DNA of 64,000 nucleotides from Kribbella pittospori (GCF_004331465.1 NZ_SJKB01000001.1:434001-498000), one strand, 5' to 3'. Counted from the first letter of the stretch, positions 51,902-61,071 are shown. Notes: generated from the sequence alone by a model not told the origin. Numbers and translations: made by a program.

Positions 51902-52251
51902 CGGGGACCGAATCTCTCTGGTCGAGCGTTGCGCTGGACAACGCTGGCGGACGTTGCTGACCTGACCTGACGCCGTGCTGTTCGCGAGGGCGGCGGAGAA
52001 GTTTCCTCTCCGCCGCTCACGCGTTCGGCTGGTCCTGGCCCCCCATCGACCAACCGTTGCCGACCGGTCCAGGCCCCCCTGACCAGCCTTGGATGACGTG
52101 CCCCCACCCCATCCATCCGTTGCATCGCGTACGACGGCCCAGTCGTTACACAGATTCGGGCAATTGGGTTAAAACTGCGCAAAGGTGCGCATGAGACCCT
52201 GTTCCGCGCGTGCAGGTGTGTGCGTAACGCGGGGAGAGGTGTGTACGGCGG
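51902..52251 (-). other. 350-bp non-coding region with a hairpin
   Basis: No convincing gene. GCGGCGGAGA/TCTCCGCCGC at 51990-52016 forms a perfect 10-bp stem with a 7-nt loop, about 235 nt after the ROK kinase stop and 89 nt before the membrane protein start. TGCGCA is repeated around AAGG at 52176-52191. The hairpin is either a distal terminator of the kinase transcript or part of the leader of the membrane protein gene. Confidence 0.45.
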
Positions 52252-53178
52252 TCAGCCGACGGCGGCCCAGGCCTGATGGGCGGCACCGAGGAGGCCGGCG
52301 TTGTCGAGCTGGGCAGGCTCGACCGCCAGGTCGGTGATGAAGGGGAGTTGCGCGAGCCGCTTCACCCAGGCCTGCACCGGGTCGAACAGCACCGGCCCCG
52401 CCTTCGACACCCCGCCCCCGATGACCACCGTGGTCAGATCGACCGTCACCGCCGTCGCGACGATCCCCGCGGCCAGTGCCTGCGCGCCGTCGTCGAACGC
52501 GGCCAGCGCAAGCTCGTTGCCGGCGGCCGCGTCGGCGGCGAGTACGGCGGCATCCGCGTCCTCGTCGATCCGCCAGCCGCGACGCTTGGCCCGGGCAACC
52601 ATCCGCGGGCCGCTCGCGTACGCCTCCACGCAGCCGTACGACCCGCACGCGCAGGCCTCGCCGTCCAGGTCCACGACCACGTGACCGATGTGGGCGGCGT
52701 TGCCCGACTGACCGATGACAGGCTTGCCGTCGACAACCAATCCGCCCCCGACGCCGGTCGACACCACGATCCCCAGGAGTGTGTCGGCGTCGCGTCCGGC
52801 GCCCGTCCAGAACTCACCCAGCGCGAAGCAGTGCCCGTCGACCCCGAGCGTCACCGGTACGTCGCCGACCAGTTCCCGGACCCGCTCGACCAGCGGGAAG
52901 TTCCGCCAGCCGGCGATGTTGACCGGTGACACCAGCCCGTGCTCCTGGTCCAGTGGCCCGGCCGAACCGATCCCGACCGCGACCGGCGTCGCGTCACCGC
53001 GCACCCGCCCGATCAGCTCGCCGAGCGCCGCGAAGACCACGTCCGCGTCGCCGGGTGGAGTCAGGATCCGGCCCCCGGTGAGGATCTCACCGTCCGCAGA
53101 CACGAGTGCGGCGGCCATCTTCGTGCCGCCGATGTCGATGCCCAGGACGGTGTCCTGCTTCACTGGTTCGTCACTCAT
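52252..53178 (-). CDS. ROK-family sugar kinase (glucokinase-like)
   Basis: 308 residues from ATG 53178 after GGGGGGA; upstream in-frame starts have no such site. The phosphate-binding motif is DIGGTK. The ROK zinc motif is CACGSYGCVE, with the catalytic Asp expected in GVDGHCFALGE. The second phosphate motif GIVVSTGVGGG is also present. It has no N-terminal helix-turn-helix, so it is an enzyme, most likely for glucose or an N-acetylated sugar. It is divergent from the NagZ-type gene. Confidence 0.85.
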   Translation of the reverse strand: MSDEPVKQDTVLGIDIGGTKMAAALVSADGEILTGGRILTPPGDADVVFAALGELIGRVRGDATPVAVGIGSAGPLDQEHGLVSPVNIAGWRNFPLVERVRELVGDVPVTLGVDGHCFALGEFWTGAGRDADTLLGIVVSTGVGGGLVVDGKPVIGQSGNAAHIGHVVVDLDGEACACGSYGCVEAYASGPRMVARAKRRGWRIDEDADAAVLAADAAAGNELALAAFDDGAQALAAGIVATAVTVDLTTVVIGGGVSKAGPVLFDPVQAWVKRLAQLPFITDLAVEPAQLDNAGLLGAAHQAWAAVG

Positions 53179-53348
53179 GGTCCCCCCGTCAGTGCCGATG
53201 CAGGTGGTCAGGTCGGGAGACAACGTTATCCGTAGTCGGCCCGGACAGACAGGGGTCAATTGCAGTAATCCCCGTAAACCCGCAGGAAGACGCCGGGTAA
53301 ATGCCTTGACATAGCCTGACAACGATCGCCCTAGACGGCCCAGAAGGC

Positions 53349-53361
53349 GCTAATTATTAGC
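53349..53361. promoter_or_regulatory. AT-rich palindrome upstream of nagZ
   Basis: GCTAATTATTAGC has 6-bp arms around one base and lies 75 bp before the nagZ start in the divergent region shared with the ROK kinase. A TTGACA is at 53306-53311. The half-site CTAA resembles that of the palindrome at 56147. It could be an operator or simply an AT-rich promoter element. Confidence 0.4.
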
Positions 53362-53435
53362 TGTCCGTGACGGCACTCCCAGGCGCCGGCGGCCAGGGGT
53401 GGCGGCGCGGACCTCGGGGAGGAGAGGGTAGGGGG

Positions 53436-54917
53436 ATGAGTGATCAACTGGATCGTGATGCTGCCGGCGCGCTGATCGTCGGCTTCAGCGGGACCACCGC
53501 CCCCGACGAGTTGCGCCGTGCGGTCGCCGCCGGTCTCGGCGGCGTCATCCTGTTCACCCGCAACGTCGCCGACGCCGATCAGGTGGCCGCCCTGACCGCG
53601 TCGCTGCGGGCCGAGCGCCCCGACCTGATCATCGCGATCGATCACGAGGGTGGCGAGTTCAGCCACCTCGCGCCGGCCAACCCCTGGCCGCTGGCCTCAC
53701 CGCGCGTACTCGGCGATCTGGACGACGTCGACCTGACCCGCGCCTCCGCCAGGGACGCCGCGGCGACGCTGGCGAGCCTCGGCATCGACCTGATGCTCGC
53801 GCCGTCGGTCGACGTGAACAGCAACCCGGCGAACCCGATCATCTCCACCCGCTCGTTCGGTACGACGGCCGACGTGGTCTCCCGCCACGGCATCGCGTTC
53901 GTCGAGGGCGTCCACGAGGCCGGTATCGCCGCCTGCCCGAAGCACTTCCCGGGCCACGGTGACGTCGCCGTCGACTCCCACGTCGGCCTGCCCACTGTCG
54001 ACCGCTCGATCGAAGAGGTCAACGCGGTCGAACTCGCGCCGTTCCGGGCGACGATCGCGGCCGGCGCCGACGTGGTGATGAGCGCGCACATCGTCTTCTC
54101 CGCGTACGACGACCAGCCGGCCACCCTGTCGCGCCGCCTGCTGACCGGCCTGCTGCGGCAGGAACTCGGCTTCACCGGCGTGATCACCACCGACGCACTG
54201 GAGATGCAGGCGATCACCAAGACCCGGTCGATCGAGGACGCCGCGGTCGCGTCGATCGGAGCCGGCGCCGACCTGGCCATGATCGCCGTCGGCTCCGCGG
54301 ACCCACGAGCGCTGACCGCTCGAGTGGTCGATGCCATCGGCAACGGAACGCTGGACGCCGAGCGAGTCGCCGACGCGGCGGCCCGGGGCCGCGCACTCGC
54401 GGCAAGCCTGGCCCAGCGCACCCGGCAGCCCGGTCTCGACGGTGCCCCGATCCGCGAGGTCGCCGCCCGCGTGGTGGCCGGTCAGAACATCCCGGTGCTC
54501 GGCTCCGCGCCGTACGTCGTTGATCTGACGCAGGGGCTGCACCCGGCCTGGAACCCCTATTTCAGTGGGCTTCCCGAGGTCTTCGGCCGCGTCGCGCCGG
54601 GCTCGGACGGCGTCGTACTCCGTGGCGAGCATCGGCTCAGCGACGCCGATTCGCCGGCCGGCGACGCGATCAAGACGGCGGCTGCGGCTGCCGCGGGCCG
54701 TCCGCTCGTCATCGCCGTTCAGGATGCCGGGCGTACGCCGTGGATGCGGGACGCGCTGACCCACCTGCTCGAGGGGCACAAGGAGGACGTCTTCGTGCTC
54801 TGCACGGGCATCCCCGAGGACCGCGCCCTCGTCCCGGAAGGTATCCGCTCCGCCACCACCTCAGGCCGCAATGTCATCGTCCTCGAGGCGGTCGCCAACG
54901 CACTCACGCAGGCTTGA
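53436..54917 (+). CDS. nagZ: GH3 beta-N-acetylglucosaminidase, NagZ-like
   Basis: ATG 53436 follows a purine-rich GGAGGAGAGGG, giving 493 residues. The GH3 barrel has the bacterial NagZ signature KHFPGHGDVAVDSHVGLP, whose Asp-His pair gives the acid/base. The nucleophile Asp lies in GVITTDALEMQAI. A second GH3-like domain of about 150 residues follows, as in longer Gram-positive NagZ enzymes. No signal peptide is visible, which suggests cytoplasmic muropeptide or chitobiose processing. Its last 14 bp overlap the convergent ROK regulator. Confidence 0.88.
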   Translation: MSDQLDRDAAGALIVGFSGTTAPDELRRAVAAGLGGVILFTRNVADADQVAALTASLRAERPDLIIAIDHEGGEFSHLAPANPWPLASPRVLGDLDDVDLTRASARDAAATLASLGIDLMLAPSVDVNSNPANPIISTRSFGTTADVVSRHGIAFVEGVHEAGIAACPKHFPGHGDVAVDSHVGLPTVDRSIEEVNAVELAPFRATIAAGADVVMSAHIVFSAYDDQPATLSRRLLTGLLRQELGFTGVITTDALEMQAITKTRSIEDAAVASIGAGADLAMIAVGSADPRALTARVVDAIGNGTLDAERVADAAARGRALAASLAQRTRQPGLDGAPIREVAARVVAGQNIPVLGSAPYVVDLTQGLHPAWNPYFSGLPEVFGRVAPGSDGVVLRGEHRLSDADSPAGDAIKTAAAAAAGRPLVIAVQDAGRTPWMRDALTHLLEGHKEDVFVLCTGIPEDRALVPEGIRSATTSGRNVIVLEAVANALTQA

Positions 54918-56097
54918 GGTTCAGATCCAGGGCGTGTTGCTCGACATAGTTGAGGGCGTGGCGGACCGCGCCGACGGAGACGATCGCGTCGCCGAGGGAC
55001 GAGACGGCGACGCGAGGCGGCGTACTGGTGAAGCCGGCCAGCTGCCGCTCGATGTCGGGCAGCAAAGCCTTGGCGGCCTGGGCCACCGCGCCGCCGAGGA
55101 CGACGAGCTCGGGATTGAACAGGATCCCGAGCGTCGCGACCACCCGGGCGGTGCGCCCGGCCACGTGCTGAAGGATGCCCAGGGCAACTTCATCGCCGGT
55201 GCCGGCGGCCGCGAAGACCTGCTCCGCAGTGATCGGGCCGTCGAGTGTCCGCAGTACGGTGTCGACGGCTGGATCGGCGACCGCGGCGGCGCCCCGGTCG
55301 CGCGCGATCCGGGCGATGCCGTGCGTGTCACCGACGCCCTCGACGAGCTTGAGGTAGACCATCTCGCCCGCACCACCACGACTGCCATGCAGCAGCCGGC
55401 CCGAGTCCATCAGGCCCGAACCGAACCGCTCACCAGCGAGCAGTACGGCGAGGTCGTCGACGTCCCGCCCTTCGCCGCGCCACTGTTCGCCCAGGGCGGC
55501 GAGGTTGGCGTCGTTCTCGAGCAGCACCGGCCAGCCGTGCAGCTCGGTGAGCCGCTTGGCCAGCCCCGCGTCGAACCGTCGCCAGAACTCGTCGTCGACC
55601 AGGATGTTCCCGTCCCGGTCGACCGGCGCTGCGACTCCGACGCCGGCGGCGAGCACCTGTGTGTCGCAGACCCCGGCGCTCGCCAGGGCTTCGACGATCG
55701 TCCGGTGCACGATCTCGGTCCGCTCACCCGGCGTCTTCACGTCGGACACCGAGCGGCCCGCCTTGGCGACCGTCTCGCCGCGCAGGTCCGCGAGCAGCAC
55801 CGTGGTCTTCGCGTCGCCGATGTCGATCCCGAGCACGTACCCGGCCCGGCTGTTGAACTCGAACCGCCGCGACGGCCGGCCGACCGCGGTGTCGTCGCGG
55901 CCCGGATCGAGCTCGACCACCCAGCCCATCGAGATGAGGTCGTTGCAGACCGCGTGCACGGTCGCGCGGGTCAGGCCGGTGGCCTGGATCAGACCGGTTC
56001 CTGTCATCACCCCGGCGTTCGAGAGCACGCCGAGCAGCTTGCCCGCGTTCACGCGGCGCAACAGCGGCGGCGTCGCCGTGGCTTGAGTCACTGCCAT
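54904..56097 (-). CDS. ROK-family transcriptional repressor (NagC/XylR type)
   Basis: ATG 56097 has AAGGGG at suitable spacing and gives 397 residues; ATG 56124 is less likely. Residues 10-75 form a winged helix-turn-helix (LIQATGLTRATVHAVCNDLISMG). The rest is a ROK fold with GIDIGDAKTTVLLADL, so the phosphate loop is altered from GGTK. The zinc Cys cluster of ROK kinases is missing, in keeping with a sugar-binding regulator. It is divergent from the alpha-glucosidase gene and probably controls it. Confidence 0.85.
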   Translation of the reverse strand: MAVTQATATPPLLRRVNAGKLLGVLSNAGVMTGTGLIQATGLTRATVHAVCNDLISMGWVVELDPGRDDTAVGRPSRRFEFNSRAGYVLGIDIGDAKTTVLLADLRGETVAKAGRSVSDVKTPGERTEIVHRTIVEALASAGVCDTQVLAAGVGVAAPVDRDGNILVDDEFWRRFDAGLAKRLTELHGWPVLLENDANLAALGEQWRGEGRDVDDLAVLLAGERFGSGLMDSGRLLHGSRGGAGEMVYLKLVEGVGDTHGIARIARDRGAAAVADPAVDTVLRTLDGPITAEQVFAAAGTGDEVALGILQHVAGRTARVVATLGILFNPELVVLGGAVAQAAKALLPDIERQLAGFTSTPPRVAVSSLGDAIVSVGAVRHALNYVEQHALDLNLKPA

Positions 56098-56146
56098 CCA
56101 AAGCCCCTTGACCAGCTCGAACATCCCGGCGCAGAATACTGCAGGA

Positions 56147-56158
56147 TCTAAATTTAGA
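56147..56158. promoter_or_regulatory. Putative operator for the ROK regulator
   Basis: TCTAAATTTAGA is a perfect 12-bp palindrome in an unusually AT-rich stretch between the divergent ROK regulator and alpha-glucosidase genes. ROK repressors usually bind AT-rich palindromes next to their own gene. Confidence 0.6.
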
Positions 56159-56209
56159 CTCTATATTAACCACTGACAACAATCTGCAGACGACTTCAGT
56201 GAGGCGCTG

Positions 56210-57841
56210 ATGACGAGCAAGCAGTTGACGAACGATGCCGACTGGTGGCGGCAGGCGGTCGTCTACCAGATCTATCCGCGGAGCTTCGCCGACTCCGACG
56301 GTGACGGCCTCGGCGACCTGCAGGGCATCGTCAGCCGCGTGCCGTACCTCGAGGCCCTCGGCATCGACGCGGTCTGGCTGAGCCCGTTCTACCCGTCCGC
56401 CCTGGCCGACGGTGGGTACGACGTCGACGACTACCGCGCCGTGGACCCGCGGCTCGGCACCCTGGCGGACTTCGACCAACTGGTCGACGCGCTGCACGCG
56501 GCGAACATCAAGCTGATCGTCGACATCGTGCCGAACCACACCTCGGACCGGCATGCCTGGTTCACCGAGGCGCTGGCCGCACCGAAGGGGTCGCCGGAGC
56601 GGGAGCGGTACATCTTCCGGGAGGGTGACGGCGACCAGCCGCCGTCGGACTGGGACTCGGTCTTCGGCGGCTCTGCCTGGGCGCGGACCGACGACGGCGA
56701 GTGGTACCTGCACATGTTCGCGGCCGAGCAGCCCGATCTGAACTGGGAGCACCCCGAGGTTCGGGCGGACTTCCTCCAGACGCTGAGGTTCTGGTCCGAT
56801 CGTGGTGTCGACGGCTTCCGGGTCGACGTCGCGCATGCGCTGATGAAGGACCTGTCGGAGCCGATGCCGTCGCAGGCGACCCTGCCTCGGGTGTCCGAAT
56901 CGTATGGTCTGCATCCGCTGTGGGACCAGGACGGCGTACACGAGATCTATCGCGAGTGGCGGCAGGTCCTGAACGAGTACGACCCGCCGCGGTCGGCTGT
57001 GGCCGAGGCGTTCGTCCCGGCGTCGCGCCGCGCGCGGTACGCGAGTGCGGACGGGCTCGGGCAGGCGTTCAACTTCGACCTGCTGCAGGTTGACTGGGAG
57101 TACGACAAGTTCCGGCAGGTGATCGAGGAGAACCTCGCACTGGCCGACCAGAACGGCTCGTCCTCGACCTGGGTGTTCTCGAACCACGACGTCGTCCGGC
57201 ATGCCACCCGCTACGGCCTGCCGAAGGATCCGTCCGGCCTGTGGCAGGACGGCAAGGCCTGGCTGCTGAGCAACGGCACCGAGCCGACCGTCGACGTGGA
57301 GCTCGGGTTGCGCCGCGCCCGCGCCGCGGTGCTGCTGATGCTGGCGCTGCCTGGATCGGCGTACCTGTATCAGGGGGAGGAGCTCGGGCTGCAGGAGGTC
57401 GGCGAGCTGCCGGCGGCGAACCTGCAAGACCCGGCGTACTTCCGCTCCAAGGGTGCGGAGAAGGGCCGTGACGGGTGCCGGGTGCCGATCCCGTGGACCG
57501 TCGGCGGCCTGTCGTTCGGCTTCGGCTCGGGTGGTTCGCATCTGCTGCAGCCGAAGTGGTTCGGTGGGTACTCCGTCGAGGCGCAGGAGGGCGACGTCAG
57601 TTCGACGCTGAGCCTGTACCGCAAGGCCCTCGCAGTACGCCGGGGACTGCAGACCGGCAACTCGCTGTCGTGGGTCGACGGCACGGACTGGGTCCTGCAC
57701 TTCACCCGTCCGGGCGGCTGGCAGTCCATCACGAACTTCGGGGTGGCACCGGTCGAACTGCCGGACGCTGCGGTCGTCCTGTCGAGTGGTCCGCTGGAAG
57801 GCGACAAGCTCCCGAGTGACACCACTGCCTGGCTGATCTGA
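56210..57841 (+). CDS. GH13 alpha-glucosidase
   Basis: 543 residues from ATG 56210 after GTGAGG. It has the GH13 conserved regions: DIVPNHTSDRH (region I), GFRVDVAHALMKD with the nucleophile Asp (region II), AVAEAFV with the acid/base Glu (region III), and FSNHDVVRH with the transition-state Asp (region IV). Size and motifs fit oligo-1,6-glucosidase or maltase-type enzymes. It lacks a signal peptide and so acts on imported oligosaccharides. It is divergently paired with the ROK regulator. Confidence 0.9.
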   Translation: MTSKQLTNDADWWRQAVVYQIYPRSFADSDGDGLGDLQGIVSRVPYLEALGIDAVWLSPFYPSALADGGYDVDDYRAVDPRLGTLADFDQLVDALHAANIKLIVDIVPNHTSDRHAWFTEALAAPKGSPERERYIFREGDGDQPPSDWDSVFGGSAWARTDDGEWYLHMFAAEQPDLNWEHPEVRADFLQTLRFWSDRGVDGFRVDVAHALMKDLSEPMPSQATLPRVSESYGLHPLWDQDGVHEIYREWRQVLNEYDPPRSAVAEAFVPASRRARYASADGLGQAFNFDLLQVDWEYDKFRQVIEENLALADQNGSSSTWVFSNHDVVRHATRYGLPKDPSGLWQDGKAWLLSNGTEPTVDVELGLRRARAAVLLMLALPGSAYLYQGEELGLQEVGELPAANLQDPAYFRSKGAEKGRDGCRVPIPWTVGGLSFGFGSGGSHLLQPKWFGGYSVEAQEGDVSSTLSLYRKALAVRRGLQTGNSLSWVDGTDWVLHFTRPGGWQSITNFGVAPVELPDAAVVLSSGPLEGDKLPSDTTAWLI

Positions 57842-57850
57842 TGCGGCAGG

Positions 57851-58993
57851 ATGGGGGCCGTGACCCCGACGCTTGCTGACGTGATCGCCGTACTCGACCG
57901 GCTCTACAACCCTGCCTGGGCGGAGTCCTGGGACGCGGTCGGTCTGGTCACCGGCGACCCGGAGCAGCAGGTACGACGAATCCTGTTCGCTGTCGACCCG
58001 ATGCGGGTGGTGGTGGACGAGGCGATCGCGGGCGACTTCGATCTCCTCGTCACGCACCACCCGCTGTTGTTGCGCGGTGTGAACAGCGTTGCGGCGACGA
58101 CCCCGAAGGGCCGGGTCGTGCACGACCTGATCCGGAGCGGTACGGCGCTGCACGTCTGCCACACCAATGCGGACAACGCGAACCCGGGCGTGAGCGACGC
58201 GCTGGCCGCGGCGCTGGGACTGCAGGACACGCGTCCGCTCAAGGCGATGCCGTCCGACCCGATGGACAAGCTGGTCGTGTTCGTGCCGGTCGACGAAACA
58301 CAGACCGTGCTCGACGCGCTCGCGAAGGCGGGCGCGGGCCAGATCGGCGACTACGAGCGGGCCGCTTGGAGCGGCACCGGCGAAGGGACCTTCCGGCCGC
58401 TCGACGGCGCGAACCCCACGATCGGGCAGGTCGGCGACATCGAGGTCGTGCCGGAGAACCGGCTCGAGATGATCCTGCCGCGGCACAAGCGGCGGGCTGT
58501 CGTCGAGGCGCTGAAGGCCGCGCACTCCTACGAGGAGCCGGCGTTCGACATCTACGAGCTGGCCGCATTGCCGAGCGAGCGTGGTGGCGGCCGCGTCGGA
58601 GCGCTCTCCGCGCCGCTCCCGCTGAAGGACTTCGCCCGGTTGGTCGCCGATCACCTCCCGCGCACGGAGCACGGCGTACGGGTGTCGGGCGACCCGGAGC
58701 GGACGATCGAGACGGTCGCCGTCGTCGGGGGAGCGGGGGACTCTGAGTTCGAGCGTGTCCGGGCTTCCGGCGTCGACGCATACGTGACCGCCGACCTCCG
58801 GCACCACCCCGCGACCGAGGCCCAGGCGTACGACGAAGGCCCGGCGCTGGTCGATGTCGCGCACTGGGCCAGCGAGTGGCCGTGGCTGCGGGACGCCGAA
58901 CGACTCCTCCTCGAAGGGTTGGCAGCGCAAGGCAGTACCGTGGACACTCACATCTCGACGCTCTGCACGGACGCCTGGACGCTCCGGTTCTGA
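57851..58993 (+). CDS. Nif3-like dinuclear metal center protein
   Basis: 380 residues from ATG 57851; GTG 57860 is possible, with AGGA 8 nt before it. Metal ligands of the Nif3/DUF34 family are present in VTHHPLLL, CHTNADNAN and the C-terminal DVAHWASEW. Residues 125-245 carry the PII-like insert typical of longer Nif3 proteins. The hexameric family is proposed to act as a GTP cyclohydrolase-like or metal-handling enzyme, but its role is unsettled. It precedes the zinc-ribbon gene by 28 bp, a common actinobacterial pair. Confidence 0.85.
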   Translation: MGAVTPTLADVIAVLDRLYNPAWAESWDAVGLVTGDPEQQVRRILFAVDPMRVVVDEAIAGDFDLLVTHHPLLLRGVNSVAATTPKGRVVHDLIRSGTALHVCHTNADNANPGVSDALAAALGLQDTRPLKAMPSDPMDKLVVFVPVDETQTVLDALAKAGAGQIGDYERAAWSGTGEGTFRPLDGANPTIGQVGDIEVVPENRLEMILPRHKRRAVVEALKAAHSYEEPAFDIYELAALPSERGGGRVGALSAPLPLKDFARLVADHLPRTEHGVRVSGDPERTIETVAVVGGAGDSEFERVRASGVDAYVTADLRHHPATEAQAYDEGPALVDVAHWASEWPWLRDAERLLLEGLAAQGSTVDTHISTLCTDAWTLRF

Positions 58994-59021
58994 GTGCAGC
59001 TGACAACTGAAGGAGCCGACT

Positions 59022-59765
59022 CTGAACGCCGAGCCCGCCGTCCAACGCCGGTTGCTGGACCTGCAGGATCTCGACCTGCAGCTGGATCAGGTCGCGCACA
59101 AGCGCAAATCGCTGCCCGAGCACCAGGCCCTCGCCGATCTGGCCGCCGAGAAGTCCGTGGTCGATCGCGACCTGGTCACCGCCGACACCGAGGTCAGCGA
59201 CCTGCAGCGTGAGCAGAAGAAGGCCGACAGCGACGTCGACCAGGTGCGGCAGCGCAAGGCCCGCAACCAGCAGCGGATGGACTCCGGTCAGGTCACGTCG
59301 GCCAAGGACCTGGAGAACCTGCAGCACGAGATCGGGTCGCTGGACCGGCGGATCTCCGACCTGGAGGACGCCGAGCTCGAGGTGATGGAGAAGCTGGAGG
59401 CCGCCGAGGCGGTCCAGCTCGATCTGCGCACCCGCGCCGAGGCGTTCGCCGGCCGGCAGTCCGAGCTGGAGACCAGCCGCGACGCCGCGCTGAAGGAGCT
59501 CGACGAGCAGCGCGCCGGGCTCGGCGACAAGCGCGCCGGAGTGGCGGCCGAGCTTCCGGATGCCCTGATCACGCAGTACCAGCGGCTTCGCGAGCACAAC
59601 GGCGGCATCGGCGCCGCGCCGCTGGTCGGCAAGCGCTGCATGGGCTGCCGGATGGAGCTGGCGCCGTCCGATCTGAACCGCATCAAGGCCGCCCCGGCGG
59701 ACGCCGTACTGCGCTGTGAGGAGTGCGGACGGATCCTGGTCCGGACGGCGGAGACCAGCGTATGA
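59022..59765 (+). CDS. Coiled-coil protein with C4 zinc ribbon, apparent CTG start
   Basis: 247 residues if translation starts at CTG 59022, 6 nt after AAGGAG. The only other in-frame candidate, TTG 59052, is far from that site and would cut the NAEPAVQRRLLDLQ start that I recall as usual for the family. Residues 10-180 are a long heptad-rich coiled coil. The C-terminus is a zinc ribbon with CMGC and CEEC pairs. It resembles the CT398/FlgZ-like C4-type zinc ribbon family, of unclear function. It lies between Nif3 and RNase H, probably in one operon. Confidence 0.8.
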   Translation: MNAEPAVQRRLLDLQDLDLQLDQVAHKRKSLPEHQALADLAAEKSVVDRDLVTADTEVSDLQREQKKADSDVDQVRQRKARNQQRMDSGQVTSAKDLENLQHEIGSLDRRISDLEDAELEVMEKLEAAEAVQLDLRTRAEAFAGRQSELETSRDAALKELDEQRAGLGDKRAGVAAELPDALITQYQRLREHNGGIGAAPLVGKRCMGCRMELAPSDLNRIKAAPADAVLRCEECGRILVRTAETSV

Positions 59766-59834
59766 GCGAGCGGAGCGAGCTCATCATCAAGCACAGTGTG
59801 TCTTGTGCCTCATCCGCGCCCGGAGCGAAGCGAG
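59764..59834. repeat. GAGCGAGCGGAGCGAGC-type intergenic repeats
   Basis: Two related purine-rich elements, GAGCGAGCGGAGCGAGC (59764-59780) and CGGAGCGAAGCGAG (59821-59834), flank the short gap between the zinc-ribbon and RNase H genes. The first overlaps the stop codon and the second is next to the next ribosome binding site. Similar elements are scattered in many actinobacterial genomes (recalled, not checked). Confidence 0.4.
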
Positions 59835-59841
59835 GACGTGG

Positions 59842-60966
59842 ATGAGTTATCAGCACGTGATCGTCGAGGCCGATGGTGGCTCGCGCGGGAATCCGGGACC
59901 GGCCGCGTACGGCGCGCTGGTCCGCGACCCGGCGACCGGCCAGGTGATCGCGCAGGACGGCAAGACGCTGGGGATCGCGACCAACAACGTCGCGGAGTAC
60001 TGCGGACTGATCGCGGGGCTCCAGTTGGCCGCGGAGTACGCGCCGGACGCCTCGATCGAGGTGCGGATGGACTCCAAGCTGGTGGTCGAGCAGATGGCCG
60101 GCCGGTGGAAGATCAAGCACCCGGACCTGCAGCCGCTCGCGATCAAGGCGCAGAGCCTGGCGCCGTTCGGGACCGAGTGGACCTGGGTGCCGCGGGCCCA
60201 GAACTCCGCCGCCGACGCGCTCGCGAACAACGCGCTGGACGGCGTACCGATTCCGCTGAAGCCGGAGGCCGGCGGACCTGGGCCGGCAGCGGTCAAGGAG
60301 CCGTCGGATCTGCAGAAGGCCTTGCAGGGTTGGGGTGCGCAGGCCGAGCCGCCGACGCAGCTCATCTTCCTGCGGCACGGCGAGACGCCGCACACGGTTG
60401 AGAAGCGGTTCTCCGGTTCCGGCGGCGACGACCCTGCGCTCAGTGACACCGGCCGTGCGCAAGCCCAGGCAGCCGCCGAGTACCTGGCCCGGATCGGCGG
60501 TGTCGACGCGCTCGTGACCTCGCCGATGGTGCGCGCGCGGCAGACGGCCGAAGTGGTCGCCGGCAAGCTCGGGCTCGAGCCGGTGGTGGACAACGGCTGG
60601 GTCGAATGCTCGTTCGGTGACTGGGACGGGCACACGTTCGCCGAGGTGCAGGAGAAGTGGCCGGACGCGATGAACGCGTGGCTGGGCTCGACCACCGTCG
60701 CGCCGCCTGGTGGCGAGTCGTTCGACGCGTGCGCTCGCCGGGCCCGGTCGGCACGGGACGGGCTGCTGAGCCGCTACCCGGGCAAGACCGTTGTCGTCGT
60801 CACCCATGTCACGCCGATCAAACTGATGGTCCGGTCGGTGCTGCAGGCACCGATGGCGTCGGTGTTCCGGATGGAGCTGCGGCCCGCGACGATCACCGAG
60901 ATCCACTGGTACGCCGACGGCCTCGCCTCACTCCGCTCCTTCAATGTGCAACCCTCGTTAGTCTGA
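59842..60966 (+). CDS. Bifunctional RNase HI / acid phosphatase
   Basis: 374 residues from ATG 59842 after GAGGA. The N-terminal RNase HI domain has the metal ligands in EADGGSRGNPG, NNVAEYCGL, MDSKLVV and NSAADALAN. After a linker at about 140-190 a histidine phosphatase domain begins with FLRHGETPHT and its second His in VVTHVTPIKL. The same fusion is known from mycobacterial Rv2228c. The RNase domain removes RNA from hybrids, and the phosphatase partner may act in cobalamin or other small-molecule metabolism. The penultimate Leu is a rare TTA codon. Confidence 0.9.
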   Translation: MSYQHVIVEADGGSRGNPGPAAYGALVRDPATGQVIAQDGKTLGIATNNVAEYCGLIAGLQLAAEYAPDASIEVRMDSKLVVEQMAGRWKIKHPDLQPLAIKAQSLAPFGTEWTWVPRAQNSAADALANNALDGVPIPLKPEAGGPGPAAVKEPSDLQKALQGWGAQAEPPTQLIFLRHGETPHTVEKRFSGSGGDDPALSDTGRAQAQAAAEYLARIGGVDALVTSPMVRARQTAEVVAGKLGLEPVVDNGWVECSFGDWDGHTFAEVQEKWPDAMNAWLGSTTVAPPGGESFDACARRARSARDGLLSRYPGKTVVVVTHVTPIKLMVRSVLQAPMASVFRMELRPATITEIHWYADGLASLRSFNVQPSLV

Positions 60967-61071
60967 CCCCACGCACACGTCGTGCGCTGAGAAGGACCTC
61001 CCCCTACCTACTGTGGTTATTCTCGCCTCAGCATCGAGCGGTGGTGAGGTCGGAAGGATTGGGGTGTTGAG

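Noticed and set aside
55724..58951. Open frame of 1075 codons on the minus strand across the ROK regulator, alpha-glucosidase and Nif3 genes
   Set aside because: It is antisense to three genes with clear catalytic motifs, is Arg/Val/Asp-rich without domains, and is a typical GC-bias shadow frame.
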